A stretch of 64,000 nt of DNA from JALORV01 sp963712485 (GTDB taxonomy: Bacteria > Pseudomonadota > Gammaproteobacteria > Burkholderiales > Burkholderiaceae_F): contig CAVQID010000015.1 in assembly GCA_963712485.1 (NCBI GenBank), positions 28,186 to 92,185 on the forward strand. The letters run 5' to 3'. A model generated the notes under the pieces. That model saw only the letters and a list, made by a program, of their open reading frames with translations, made no database searches and was not told where the DNA came from. Positions 37,041 through 46,950 of this stretch are shown one piece after another (the stretch's first letter is position 1; every line of letters starts with the position of its first letter). Made by a program: the position numbers and the translations under genes.

Positions 37041-39668
37041 ATGGAACCGAAGTACGACCCGCAGGCCGTCGAAGGCGCAGCGCAGGCGCACTGGGAGCGC
37101 ACTCAGGCTTATCGCGCGGTCGAGCACGTCAGGGACGCGACAGGCCAGCCGAAGCCCAAGTTCTACGTGTGTTCGATGCTGCCGTATCCGAGCGGCAAGC
37201 TGCACATGGGTCACGTGCGCAATTACACGCTGAACGATGTGATGTATCGCATCCTGCGCATGCGCGGGCACAACGTGATGACGCCGATGGGCTGGGACGC
37301 ATTCGGCCTGCCGGCCGAAAACGCGGCGATCGAAAAGAAAGTGGCGCCGGCCGAGTGGACCTACGGCAACATCGCCGACATGAAGGCGCAGATGCAGCCG
37401 CTCGGCCTCGCCTTCGACTGGTCGCGGGAACTCGCAACCTGCACGCCCGACTATTACCAGTGGAACCAGTGGATGTTCCTGAAGATGCTCGACAAGGGCA
37501 TCGCCTACCGCAAGACGCAGATCGTCAACTGGGATCCGGTCGACCAGACCGTGCTCGCCAACGAGCAGGTGGTCGACGGCCGCGGCTGGCGTTCCCAGGC
37601 GATCGTCGAGAAGCGAGAGATCCCCGGGTACTACCTAGGCATCACGCAGTACGCCGAAGAGCTGCTCGCCGATCTGGCCAAGGTCGACTGGCCGCCGCAG
37701 GTCAAGGCGATGCAGGAAAACTGGATCGGCAAGAGCGTCGGCGTCAACTTCGGCTTCCCGTACGAGCTCGATGGCGAACAGAAGCTGCTGCGCGTGTTTA
37801 CCACGCGCGCCGACACGATCATGGGCGTGACGTTCATGGCGATCGCCGCCGAGCATCCCCTTGCCACGCGACTGGCTCAGGGCCGCCAGGACATCACCGC
37901 CTTCATCGACGAGTGCAAGAAAGGCAGCTTTGCCGAAGCCGAACTGGCGACGATGGAGAAGAAGGGCGTGGCAACGGGTTTCTCCGTTAGTCATCCTCTG
38001 ACCGGAGCGGCGGTTCCGGTATGGATCGGCAACTACGTGCTGATGGGCTACGGCGAAGGCGCGGTGATGGGCGTTCCGGCGCACGATGAGCGCGACTTCG
38101 CGTTTGCGAAGAAGTACGCGCTGCCGATCAGGCAGGTGATCGGCGTTCCGGGCGAAACCTTCTCGCTCGACGGCTGGCAGGAGTGGTACGCCGACAAGGC
38201 CCGCGGCGCCTGCGTCAACTCCGGCAAGTACGACGGCCTCGGCTACGAGGCCGCAACCGATGCGATCGCGGCCGACCTGACCGCGAAGGGCCTCGGCGAC
38301 AAGCAGGTGCAGTACCGCCTGCGCGACTGGGGCATCTCGCGCCAGCGCTACTGGGGCACGCCGATTCCGATCGTCCATTGCGAATCCTGCGGCGAAGTGC
38401 CGGTGCCGGAGGAAGATCTGCCGGTGGTCCTGCCCGAAGGCCTCATCCCGGACGGCAGCGGCAGCCCGCTCGCCAAGTACGAGCCGTTTCTCAAGTGCAC
38501 CTGCCCGGCATGCGGCAAGCCGGCGCGGCGCGAGACCGACACGATGGACACGTTCGTCGACTCGAGCTGGTACTACATGCGCTACTGCTCGCCCGGTGCC
38601 AGCACGATGGTCGACGCCCGCAATGACTACTGGATGCCGATGGACCAGTACATCGGTGGCATCGAGCATGCGGTGCTGCATCTGCTGTACGCGCGTTTCT
38701 GGACCAAGGTGATGCGCGACATGGGGCTGGTGAAATTCGACGAGCCGTTCAGTCGGCTGTTCACCCAGGGCATGCTGACGCACGACTGCTACTACCGCGA
38801 GGACGCCGCCGGCAGGAAGCGCTGGTTCTATCCGGCCGAGATCGACATCGAGTACGACGACAAGGGCCGGCCGCTCAAGGTGACCGCGCGCGAAGACGGG
38901 CAGCCGGTGACCTACGGCGGCACCGAAAAGATGTCGAAGAGCAAGAACAACGTCGTCGAGCCGCGCGACATCATTGCCAAGTACGGGGCCGACACCGCGC
39001 GCGCCTTCGTGATGTTCGCCGGGCCGCCGGACCAGAGCGCCGCCTGGAGCAACTCCGGAGCCGAAGGGACCTACCGCTTCCTGCGTCGCCTGTGGAATTT
39101 CTGCAGCGAGCGGCAGGACGCGTTCAAGGCGCGCGCGAAGATCGATGCGTCACGCCTGTCGCCTGCCGGCAAGACACTGCTGCGGGATATCCATGCCAAC
39201 CTGAAGCAGGCCGACTTCGACTATTCGCGACTGCAGTACAACACCGTCGTGTCGGCCGCGATGAAGATGCTGAACGCGCTCGAAGACGCAAAGCTCGGCG
39301 CAGCACCCGCAGACGCTGCGCTGCTGCAGGAGGGTGTCGGCATCCTGCTGCGCTCGCTTTATCCGATCGCGCCGCATATCACGCATGCGCTGTGGAACGC
39401 GCTCGGCTACGCCGACGAGTTCGGCGTCGAGGTCATCGACGCGCCCTGGCCGCAACCCGATCCGGCGGCCCTCGTGCAGGACGAGATCGATCTGGTCGTG
39501 CAGGTCAACGGCAAGCTGCGCGCGTCCATACGCGTGCCGGCCGCGGCGGACAAGTCCGCGATCGAGCAGGCGGCCATCAACGATGTCAACGTGCAGAAGT
39601 ACGTCGCCGGTCAGGCGGTCAAGCGCGTCGTGGTGGTCCCGGGCAAGCTGGTCAACGTCGTCGTCTGA
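37041..39668 (+). CDS. leuS: Leucyl-tRNA synthetase
   Basis: An 875-residue class I synthetase. ATG 37041 (MEPKYDPQAVEGAAQAHW) is the expected LeuRS start. A TTG 24 bases earlier is less likely. HIGH reads HMGH, the editing (CP1) domain runs through the middle with the threonine-rich region TTRADTIMGVTF, the zinc-like insert is CESCGEVP...CTCPACGK, and KMSKS reads KMSKSKNNVV. The C-terminal domain ends VVVPGKLVNVVV. The stop overlaps lptE. Confidence 0.97.
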   Translation: MEPKYDPQAVEGAAQAHWERTQAYRAVEHVRDATGQPKPKFYVCSMLPYPSGKLHMGHVRNYTLNDVMYRILRMRGHNVMTPMGWDAFGLPAENAAIEKKVAPAEWTYGNIADMKAQMQPLGLAFDWSRELATCTPDYYQWNQWMFLKMLDKGIAYRKTQIVNWDPVDQTVLANEQVVDGRGWRSQAIVEKREIPGYYLGITQYAEELLADLAKVDWPPQVKAMQENWIGKSVGVNFGFPYELDGEQKLLRVFTTRADTIMGVTFMAIAAEHPLATRLAQGRQDITAFIDECKKGSFAEAELATMEKKGVATGFSVSHPLTGAAVPVWIGNYVLMGYGEGAVMGVPAHDERDFAFAKKYALPIRQVIGVPGETFSLDGWQEWYADKARGACVNSGKYDGLGYEAATDAIAADLTAKGLGDKQVQYRLRDWGISRQRYWGTPIPIVHCESCGEVPVPEEDLPVVLPEGLIPDGSGSPLAKYEPFLKCTCPACGKPARRETDTMDTFVDSSWYYMRYCSPGASTMVDARNDYWMPMDQYIGGIEHAVLHLLYARFWTKVMRDMGLVKFDEPFSRLFTQGMLTHDCYYREDAAGRKRWFYPAEIDIEYDDKGRPLKVTAREDGQPVTYGGTEKMSKSKNNVVEPRDIIAKYGADTARAFVMFAGPPDQSAAWSNSGAEGTYRFLRRLWNFCSERQDAFKARAKIDASRLSPAGKTLLRDIHANLKQADFDYSRLQYNTVVSAAMKMLNALEDAKLGAAPADAALLQEGVGILLRSLYPIAPHITHALWNALGYADEFGVEVIDAPWPQPDPAALVQDEIDLVVQVNGKLRASIRVPAAADKSAIEQAAINDVNVQKYVAGQAVKRVVVVPGKLVNVVV

Positions 39669-40162
39669 TGAGGCGTCGGCGACTCGTTCTGATGCTGGCG
39701 GTGGCGCCGTTGGCGGCGTGCGGTTTCCACCTGCGCGGAACGCAGTCGTTGCCGGTCGACTCGATTTACCTGGCGCTGCCGGTGAACTCACCGATCGGCG
39801 CCGAGATGTCGCGACTGCTGCGGGCGTCGACCAACGCCAAAGTGGTCCCTGAGCGCAACGAGGCTCAGGCGATCTTCGAACTGATGGGCGAGAACCGCGA
39901 GCGCGAGGTGCTGGCGATCAACGCGCAGGGCCGCGCCACCGAGTACCAGTTGCGCCTGCGGATCCGCTTCCGCGTGCTCGACAAGGACGCGCTGGAACTG
40001 ATCCCGCCCACCGACCTCATCGCGCGTCGCGACATCACGTTCAACGAGTCCGATCTTCTCGCGAAGGAATCGGAGGAAGGGCTGTTGTACCGGGACATGC
40101 AGAGCGACCTGGTGCGCCAGATGGTGAGCCGGCTGGCGGGCATGCGCGCCGAGGCGGCCTGA
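39668..40162 (+). CDS. lptE: LPS-assembly lipoprotein LptE
   Basis: A 164-residue protein with lipobox LAAC (Cys18) and the LptE/RlpB pattern CGFHLRGTQSLPVDSIYLA. LptE plugs the LptD barrel during lipopolysaccharide insertion in the outer membrane. The start overlaps the leuS stop (TGATG) and it precedes holA, the conserved proteobacterial order. Confidence 0.93.
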   Translation: MRRRRLVLMLAVAPLAACGFHLRGTQSLPVDSIYLALPVNSPIGAEMSRLLRASTNAKVVPERNEAQAIFELMGENREREVLAINAQGRATEYQLRLRIRFRVLDKDALELIPPTDLIARRDITFNESDLLAKESEEGLLYRDMQSDLVRQMVSRLAGMRAEAA

Positions 40163-40205
40163 GTGGCGATGATCGCTATCGTCCGTCATCGCGCAGTCGA
40201 CTGAC

Positions 40206-41234
40206 ATGCAAGCCAAGGGCGATGCCCTGCCCACCCTGCTCGCCCGCGCCGAACGCGAGCGGCACATGCCCCCGCTCATCACAGTCAGTAGCGACGAGGC
40301 GCTGCTTGCGCTCGAGGCGCAGGACGCCATCCGCGCCACGGCACGCACGCTGGGTTACAGCGAGCGCGAGGTGCTGAATGCGGACGCGCGCTTCGACTGG
40401 TCACGGCTGGCCCAGGCGAGCCAGGGGCTGTCTCTTTTCGCCGAACGCCGGATCATTGAACTGCGACTGCCTACGGGCAAACCGGGCACGGCCGGGGCGG
40501 CCGCGATCGAGGCGATCGCCGGATCGGCGCTCGACGACACGCTGATTCTCTTTGCGCTGCCGCGGCTGGACCGCAAGACGCGCGATTCGCGCTGGGCCAG
40601 TGCGCTGGCACGCGCCGGCGCCTGGCTCGACATCGAAGCGGTCGAGCGGGCGCGCCTGCCGCAGTGGATCGGCCAGCGCCTGGCGCGCCAGCAGCAGCGA
40701 GCCTCCGCCGAAGCGCTCGAATTCATCGCGGAGCGTGTCGAGGGCAACCTGCTGGCTGCGCATCAGGAAATCGCGAAGCTCGCGCTGCTGCATCCGGCGG
40801 GCGAGCTCACGCTCGAGCAGGTCCGCGATGCCGTGCTCAACGTCGCGCGTTATGACATCTTCCAGTTGCAGACGGCCATGGTGGCCGGCGACGCGGCGCG
40901 GGTCGCGAAGACCATGGCAGGCTTGCGCGCCGAGGGTGAGCCGATCCCGCTGGTGATCTGGGCCTTGAGCGAGGAGCTGCGTTCGCTGGTGCGAGTGAAG
41001 GCCCAGGTCGACGCCGGTCGCCCTTTTGCGATGGCTGCGCGTGAAAACCGCGTCTGGGGCCCGCGCGAGCGGCTCTTCGAGCGCGCCATCGGTCGAGTGG
41101 ATCCGCGGCGGCTGGAGCGCACACTGTCACGCGTGGCGGATGTCGACCGGCTGGCGAAAGGCTTGCGCGCGCCACGGGCGGACAGCGACCCTTGGCTAGA
41201 ATTAACCGAACTGGCGCTCGATGTTGCTCGCTGA
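40206..41234 (+). CDS. holA: DNA polymerase III subunit delta
   Basis: A 342-residue clamp-loader subunit. The N-terminal domain (PPLITVSSDEALLALEAQDA, SLFAERRIIELRLPTGKPG) and the collar domain (LVIWALSEELRSLVRVKAQ) fit the delta family. It opens the beta clamp during replication. It follows lptE after 43 bases and precedes proA, probably in one transcript from leuS. Confidence 0.92.
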   Translation: MQAKGDALPTLLARAERERHMPPLITVSSDEALLALEAQDAIRATARTLGYSEREVLNADARFDWSRLAQASQGLSLFAERRIIELRLPTGKPGTAGAAAIEAIAGSALDDTLILFALPRLDRKTRDSRWASALARAGAWLDIEAVERARLPQWIGQRLARQQQRASAEALEFIAERVEGNLLAAHQEIAKLALLHPAGELTLEQVRDAVLNVARYDIFQLQTAMVAGDAARVAKTMAGLRAEGEPIPLVIWALSEELRSLVRVKAQVDAGRPFAMAARENRVWGPRERLFERAIGRVDPRRLERTLSRVADVDRLAKGLRAPRADSDPWLELTELALDVAR

Positions 41235-41264
41235 GCATCGACCGCTCCATACCCCGGCCCATCG

Positions 41265-42617
41265 ATGAACGCTCCGAACGACAAGCGACTCGCTGCACGC
41301 GCTAGTGGCCCCGCACCGGCGACGGATCGCGTCGAGTCGGGGTTTGGCGGCGATCTGGCCGCCTACATGCGACATGTGGGGCAGACCGCACGCACGATGT
41401 CGGCCACGATGGCCGCTTCGTCAACAGCTCAGCGCAACGCGGCGCTGAATGATCTCGCACGTCGGCTTCGTACCGAGCGCGGTGCGGTGCTGGCGGCGAA
41501 CGCGCGCGACCTCGCTCGCGCGCGCGCGAGCGGCCTGACAGCCGCGATGCTCGACCGGCTCACGCTCGCCGAAGCCTCGGTGGAGCAGATGGCCGCTGGT
41601 GTGGAGCAGGTCGCTCAGCTGCCGGACCCGATCGGCGCGATTGTCGACGTGCGTCCGCAGCCGAGCGGCATACGTGTCGGCCGCATGCGCGTGCCGCTGG
41701 GGGTCATCGGCATCATCTACGAAAGCCGCCCCAATGTGACGGTCGATGCGGCGGCCCTCTGCATCAAGAGCGGCAATGCCACGATCCTGCGCGGCGGGTC
41801 CGAAGCCATCGAGTGCAATCGCCTGCTCGCCCGCCTGATCGGCGCGGCGCTGTCAGCGGCGGGGCTGCCCGACCAGGCGGTACAGCTTATCGACACCACC
41901 GATCGAAGCGCGGTGGGTTTGCTCGTAACGATGCCGGAGTATGTGGACATCATTGTCCCGCGCGGTGGCAAGGGACTGATCGAACGCCTGATGCTCGAAA
42001 GCCGCATCCCGATGATCAAGCATCTCGATGGCATCTGTCACGTCTACCTCGACGCGGCAGCGGATCCGGCGATGGCGCTGGCGATCGCGGACAACGCGAA
42101 GACACAGCGCTATGGCACCTGCAACACGATGGAAACCCTGCTTGTCGCCGAGCCGCTCGCCCCGCACGTGCTGCCTGAGCTCGGGCGCGTTTATGCCGAC
42201 AAGGGCGTCGAGCTGCGTGGCGATGACCGCGCGCGCGCACTGCTCGGCGCGGCCGGAGTCGCGTGCGTGCCCGCGAGCGAAGACGACTGGCGCACCGAGT
42301 ATCTCGCGCCGATCCTTTCGATCCGCGTCGTGTCCGGGCTCGACGAGGCGATTGCCCATATCAATATGTACGGCAGCAAGCACACCGACGCGATCGTCAC
42401 CGGGGACTACAGTGCGGCCATGCGCTTCCTGCGCGAGGTGGACTCGGCATCGGTCATGGTCAACGCATCGACACGGTTTGCAGACGGCTTCGAATACGGG
42501 CTCGGCGCGGAAATCGGGATCAGCAATGACAAGCTGCATGCACGCGGACCCGTCGGTCTCGAGGGCCTCACGTCCCTCAAGTACGTGGTATTCGGCAACG
42601 GCGAGCTCCGTCGCTGA
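41265..42617 (+). CDS. proA: Gamma-glutamyl phosphate reductase
   Basis: A 450-residue NADPH-dependent enzyme that makes glutamate semialdehyde for proline synthesis. Catalytic Cys286 lies in QRYGTCNTMETLLV. Other marks are PLGVIGIIYESRPNVTVDAA and KSGNATILRGGSEA. The N-terminal 30 residues extend beyond the usual start, and the core begins at AYMRHVGQTART. proC, the next enzyme of the pathway, is 18 kb away in the same window. Confidence 0.96.
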   Translation: MNAPNDKRLAARASGPAPATDRVESGFGGDLAAYMRHVGQTARTMSATMAASSTAQRNAALNDLARRLRTERGAVLAANARDLARARASGLTAAMLDRLTLAEASVEQMAAGVEQVAQLPDPIGAIVDVRPQPSGIRVGRMRVPLGVIGIIYESRPNVTVDAAALCIKSGNATILRGGSEAIECNRLLARLIGAALSAAGLPDQAVQLIDTTDRSAVGLLVTMPEYVDIIVPRGGKGLIERLMLESRIPMIKHLDGICHVYLDAAADPAMALAIADNAKTQRYGTCNTMETLLVAEPLAPHVLPELGRVYADKGVELRGDDRARALLGAAGVACVPASEDDWRTEYLAPILSIRVVSGLDEAIAHINMYGSKHTDAIVTGDYSAAMRFLREVDSASVMVNASTRFADGFEYGLGAEIGISNDKLHARGPVGLEGLTSLKYVVFGNGELRR

Positions 42618-42640
42618 GCCGGCGGTCGACGCGGCAGGCG

Positions 42641-43066
42641 ATGAATGCGTACGCATGGCTCAAGACCCTGCATCTGGTGTTCGTCATCAGCTGGTTTGCC
42701 GGGCTCTTTTACCTGCCGCGGATCTACGTCAACCTGGCCGACGTCCAGGATGCGGCCACGCGCGAGCGCCTGCTGTTAATGGCACGCAAGCTGCTCCGTT
42801 TCATGACCGGCCTCGGGCTGCTCGCCGTGGCCTTAGGGATGGTCCTATGGGGCGGATATGGGGTCGGCAAGGGAAGCGGCTGGATGTACGTTAAGTTGGC
42901 TCTGGTGCTTGGCCTGGTCACTTATCACGCCTACTGTGCGATCCTGTACCGCCGCTTCCTCGACGGCAGCAGCACCCGCTCGCACGTCTGGTTCCGCTGG
43001 TTCAACGAAGTTCCCGTGCTGATGCTGTTCGCCATCGTCGCCCTTGCCGTCGGCAAGCCGTTCTGA
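42641..43066 (+). CDS. hemJ: HemJ-like protoporphyrinogen IX oxidase (CopD/UPF0093 family)
   Basis: A 141-residue membrane protein with four helices. LKTLHLVFVISWFAGLFYLP carries the conserved His11, and GWMYVKLALVLGLVTYHAYC carries the conserved Lys and a second His, the HemJ pattern. HemJ oxidises protoporphyrinogen IX late in haem synthesis. A more general CopD-family label is the safe alternative. Confidence 0.8.
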   Translation: MNAYAWLKTLHLVFVISWFAGLFYLPRIYVNLADVQDAATRERLLLMARKLLRFMTGLGLLAVALGMVLWGGYGVGKGSGWMYVKLALVLGLVTYHAYCAILYRRFLDGSSTRSHVWFRWFNEVPVLMLFAIVALAVGKPF

Positions 43067-43094
43067 AAACCTTGGCCAGCCGCGCCCACCACAC

Positions 43095-43700
43095 ATGCCC
43101 GCTACCGTCGACTACTTCATGACCCCGGTGTCCCCGTTCACTTACATGGGACACGACCGTTTCCGGCAGATCTGCCGCCAGCACGGCGCGCAGATCAACT
43201 TGCACGTGATGGATCTGGGCAAGGTGTTCCCTGCGTCCGGTGGATTGCCATTGAAGGACCGGCCGCCGCAGCGGCGCGCTTATCGCATGATGGAGCTCAA
43301 GCGCTGGCGGGACTTCCTGGGCATCCCGCTCAACCCGGAACCGAAATTCTTTCCGGTGCCGGCCGAAGCGGCCGCGACGATGATCCTCGCGGTGCTGGAG
43401 CGCCATGGCGTGGAGTCGGCCCTGGACGTGGCGGGCGACTGCCTGCGCGCGATATGGACCGAGGACCGGGACATCTCGGCACGCGACACGCTGCTCGACA
43501 TCGCCCGGGCACGCGGGCTCGACGCCGACGCCCTGCTCGCGCACGCGTCCTCCGCCGGAGTGGCCGCGCAATTTGTCATGAACTCGCAGGAGGCGATCGC
43601 GCGAGGCGTGTTCGGCTCGCCGACATACATACTGAACGACGAACTGTTCTGGGGTCAGGACCGGCTCGACTTCCTCGACCGGGCGCTCGCTCGTTCGTGA
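43095..43700 (+). CDS. 2-hydroxychromene-2-carboxylate isomerase-like, DsbA/GST-kappa fold
   Basis: A 201-residue thioredoxin-fold protein. It begins VDYFMTPVSPFTYMGHDRF, in which Ser replaces the DsbA cysteine, as in 2-hydroxychromene-2-carboxylate isomerases. It ends with GVFGSPTYILNDELFWGQDR, the cis-proline region. The family uses glutathione and mostly isomerises aromatic-degradation intermediates. No aromatic-degradation genes adjoin, so the substrate is open. Confidence 0.85.
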   Translation: MPATVDYFMTPVSPFTYMGHDRFRQICRQHGAQINLHVMDLGKVFPASGGLPLKDRPPQRRAYRMMELKRWRDFLGIPLNPEPKFFPVPAEAAATMILAVLERHGVESALDVAGDCLRAIWTEDRDISARDTLLDIARARGLDADALLAHASSAGVAAQFVMNSQEAIARGVFGSPTYILNDELFWGQDRLDFLDRALARS

Positions 43701-43737
43701 TTCCACAGCCCTGCGGCGCAATGGCCGGCTCGCGCCG

Positions 43738-44961
43738 ATGACGACGCGCCTGCACACGTATTTCGCGGTCTGCCCGCGTGGCCTGGAGGCTGCGCTGGCG
43801 GACGAACTCGAGCGGCTTGGCGCTGCATCGGTTCGCCCGGAAAGCGGCGGCGTCGGTTTTTCCGGCTCGGTGGAAACAGGCTACGCGGCCAACCTGCATT
43901 CGCGCCTCGCCAGCCGCATCCTGTGGCAGGTCGGCCGGCGTGGCTACACGACGGAGCAACATCTCTACGACGCGACGCAGGAGATCCGCTGGCAGGATCT
44001 GATGTCACCGCAGCAGACGCTGCGTGTCGACGTGACGGCGTCGCGTTCACCGCTCGCCAGCCTCGAATTCGCGATGCTTCGCGTCAAGGACGGCATCGTC
44101 GACCGCCTGCGCGACCTGACCGGCGAGCGACCCTCGATCGATCGCCAGGATCCGGACGTGCGCGTATTCGCCTATCTGGACGCGCGCACGGTCACACTTT
44201 ATGTGGATCTGTCCGGTGAACCACTCTTCAAGCGCGGCTGGCGCGCGGACAAGGGAGAGGCCCCGCTGAAGGAGAATCTCGCAGCGGGCCTGCTGGCGCT
44301 TTCCGGATGGACTCCCGACGTCGCGTTGTTCGACCCGTTCTGCGGCAGCGGGACGATCGTCATCGAGGCCGCCACGATTGCGACGCATCGTGCGCCCGGA
44401 CTCAATCGCTCGTTCGCGTTCGAGCGCCTGGCCAACTTCGAGCGCGGGACATGGCGCCGCCTGCTACAGCGCGCACAGCAGGCCGTCGACGATGCTGCAC
44501 CCATGCTCATCGTCGGTTCCGACATCTCGACGCGCGTGATCGAGCAGGCGCAGGCGAACGCCGGCCTGGCGGGCCTCGACGCCCTGCTCACGGACGGCCG
44601 GCTGCAGTCGATCGCCGGCGACGCCCGTGTCGCCGAGCCGCCGGCCGAACACGGCATGATCATTTCCAACCCGCCCTATGGCGAGCAGAGCACGCCACGC
44701 TCGTCGAGCGTTCCGAAGATGATGGGCGAAGTCGGTGACCGGCTGAAAGCCAGCTTCCCCGGCTGGCACGCCTGGTTCCTGACTTCCGACCGTCAGTTGC
44801 CGCGTCAAATGCGCCTGGCAGAGACGCGCAAGCCGGTGCTCTACAACGGCGCGCTCGAATGCCGGTTCTTCCGGTTCGAAGTGGTGGGAGGAAGGTATCG
44901 GCCGCGGGCAAGTCGCGATGGAAACGTCGTCGCTCACGAAGATCACGGCGATCCGTCCTGA
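43738..44961 (+). CDS. THUMP-domain RNA methyltransferase (RlmL N-half/YcbY-like)
   Basis: A 407-residue protein. The N-terminal ferredoxin-like and THUMP domains (about residues 1-155, FAVCPRGLEAALADELERLG) precede a methyltransferase domain with LFDPFCGSGTIVIEAA and catalytic NPPYGEQ (Asn311). It resembles the half of RlmL that makes m2G2445 in 23S rRNA. The RlmK half is absent. It converges on dppF with 33 bases between stops. Confidence 0.88.
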   Translation: MTTRLHTYFAVCPRGLEAALADELERLGAASVRPESGGVGFSGSVETGYAANLHSRLASRILWQVGRRGYTTEQHLYDATQEIRWQDLMSPQQTLRVDVTASRSPLASLEFAMLRVKDGIVDRLRDLTGERPSIDRQDPDVRVFAYLDARTVTLYVDLSGEPLFKRGWRADKGEAPLKENLAAGLLALSGWTPDVALFDPFCGSGTIVIEAATIATHRAPGLNRSFAFERLANFERGTWRRLLQRAQQAVDDAAPMLIVGSDISTRVIEQAQANAGLAGLDALLTDGRLQSIAGDARVAEPPAEHGMIISNPPYGEQSTPRSSSVPKMMGEVGDRLKASFPGWHAWFLTSDRQLPRQMRLAETRKPVLYNGALECRFFRFEVVGGRYRPRASRDGNVVAHEDHGDPS

Positions 44962-44994
44962 TCTCCAACCCTCTCCCGGCAGGCGCGCGAGCGA

Positions 44995-45970
44995 CTAGCC
45001 GCGCAGGTGGCACGACACCCAGTGGCCTTCGCTGCTGCGCTCAAGTGCTGGCACCTCGGTCGCGCAGAGTGGCAACTGGCGAATCGGGCAGCGGGTGTGA
45101 AACGGGCAGCCGGAGGGCGGATGGATCGGACTCGGCACGTCGCCCTGCAGCATGATGCGCTTGCGCTTGACCTTCGGGTCCGGAATCGGCACGGCGGACA
45201 GCAGCGCCTCGGTGTAGGGGTGCAGCGGTTTCGTGTAGAGGTCGCGCGACAGTTGCGATCTCGACGATGCGGCCGAGGTACATCACCGCCACGCGGTCGC
45301 TGATGTGTTCCACGACCGAGAGGTCGTGCGCGATGAAGATGTAGGTCAGGCTGAACTTGGCCTGCAGGTCTTCGAGCAGGTTGATGACCTGCGCCTGGAT
45401 CGACACGTCGAGTGCTGATACGGCTTCGTCGCAGACCACGAGCTTGGGGCTCACCGCCAGCGCGCGCGCGATGCCGATGCGTTGGCGCTGGCCGCCGGAA
45501 AACTCGTGCGGGTAACGGCGCATGTGATCGGCGGCCAGCCCGACGGTCTCGAGCAGTTGCACGATGCGGTCTTCGTATTCGCGCGCGGTCTTCGTCAGCT
45601 TGTGGATGGTCAGCGCCTCGCCGACGATGGCACCCACCGTCATCCGCGGGTTCAGGCTGGCGTACGGATCCTGGAAGATGATCTGCATGTCGCGCGCCAG
45701 CGCGCGCAGTTCTTTCTTGCCTGCGGCGATGACGTTCCTGGCTTCGAACCACACCTCGCCCGCGGTCGGCTCGATCAGGCGCAGGATGCAACGGCCCGTG
45801 GTGCTCTTGCCGCAACCCGACTCGCCCACCACGCCGAGCGTTTCGCCGGCGGCGAGTTCGAAGCTCACGCCGTCGACCGCATGCACGCGGTCGATCTCGC
45901 GCCGAAGCAGCCCGCCCTTGAGCGGGAAGTGCTTGACCAGGTTCTTGACCCTGAGCAACGGTTCGGTCAT
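44995..45970 (-). CDS. dppF: Peptide/nickel-type ABC transporter ATPase, DppF-like (one frameshift)
   Basis: The second ATPase of the transporter operon. Walker A GESGCGKST, the signature FSGGQRQRIGIARAL, Walker B LVVCDEAVSALDV and the switch FIAHDLSVVEH are all present. The frame breaks near 45250-45254: upstream ends MYLGRIVEIAT, downstream continues SRDLYTKPLHPYTEALL and VPIPDPKVKRKR. One extra base explains it, and the corrected product is 324 residues with the usual oligopeptide-transporter C-terminal cysteine region (GCPFHTRCP). The start overlaps the dppD stop (ATGA). Confidence 0.9.
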
Positions 45971-46950
45971 GCGGATGCACTCGGGAGAATGCAGGCGACT
46001 TTGTGTCCCGGTGCCACTTCGCGCAGTAGCGGCGTTGCAGTCGTGCAATCCCGCATCGCAAACCTGCAGCGCGCGGCGAAGCGGCAACCTTCGGGCGGCG
46101 CGACGAGCTTGGGAACCGTGCCGGAAATGGCCTCCAGTCGTATCTTGTGCGTCGCTGCGATGTCGATGCGTGGGATGCTGCGGATCAGCCCCTGCGTGTA
46201 AGGGTGCCGCGGGTGCGCGAAGAGCTCCTCCACCGGCGCCTCTTCGACGACCTTGCCGGCGTACATCACGACCACGCGCTGCGCCGTCTCGGCCACCACG
46301 CCCATCGCATGGGTGATCAGCATCACCGCCATGCCAAGGCGCGACTTGAGTTCGAGCACCAGGTCAAGGATCTGTGCCTGAATGGTCACGTCGAGCGCGG
46401 TAGTCGGCTCATCGGCGATCAGCAACTTGGGGTTGCATGCCAGTGCGATGGCAATCATCACGCGCTGGCGCATGCCGCCGGAGAACTGATGCGGGTAGTC
46501 GCGCACGCGGCGGTCGGGCGTTGGGATACGCACGAGGCGCAGCATCTCTATTGCGCGATCCATCGCGTCCTTTCTCGAGAGGCCCTCGTGCAGACGCAGG
46601 CTCTCGGCGATCTGCTCGCCCACGGTGTAAACGGGGTTGAGCGACGTCATCGGTTCCTGGAAGATGATCGCAATTTCCTTCGCGCGGATCTTGCGCATCT
46701 CGTCGGCCGAAAGCGGCACCAGGTCGCGTCCCTGCCACAACACCTGGCCGGCGACAATCTTTCCCGGCGGCATCTGGATAAGCTTGAGCACCGTCATCGC
46801 CGTGACGGTCTTGCCGCAGCCCGATTCCCCGACCACGCCCACCGTCTCGCCCGCGTCGATAGCAAGGTCCACACCATCGACGGCGTGCACCCAGCCGTCG
46901 TCCGTCTTGAAGTGGGTCTTCAGTCCCTTGATCTCGAGCAATGGCATCAC
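45967..46950 (-). CDS. dppD: Peptide/nickel-type ABC transporter ATPase, DppD-like
   Basis: A 327-residue ATPase with Walker A GESGCGKTV, signature QFSGGMRQRVMIAIAL, Walker B LLIADEPTTALDV and the C-terminal Cys-rich element (EGCRFAARCRFAMRDC) of the oligopeptide family. The switch region reads LITHAMGVVAE: the His is kept but the nearly invariant following Asp is Ala. The effect on ATPase cycling is unknown. The frame is intact. It overlaps dppC and dppF by four bases each. Confidence 0.93.
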   Translation of the reverse strand: MMPLLEIKGLKTHFKTDDGWVHAVDGVDLAIDAGETVGVVGESGCGKTVTAMTVLKLIQMPPGKIVAGQVLWQGRDLVPLSADEMRKIRAKEIAIIFQEPMTSLNPVYTVGEQIAESLRLHEGLSRKDAMDRAIEMLRLVRIPTPDRRVRDYPHQFSGGMRQRVMIAIALACNPKLLIADEPTTALDVTIQAQILDLVLELKSRLGMAVMLITHAMGVVAETAQRVVVMYAGKVVEEAPVEELFAHPRHPYTQGLIRSIPRIDIAATHKIRLEAISGTVPKLVAPPEGCRFAARCRFAMRDCTTATPLLREVAPGHKVACILPSASA

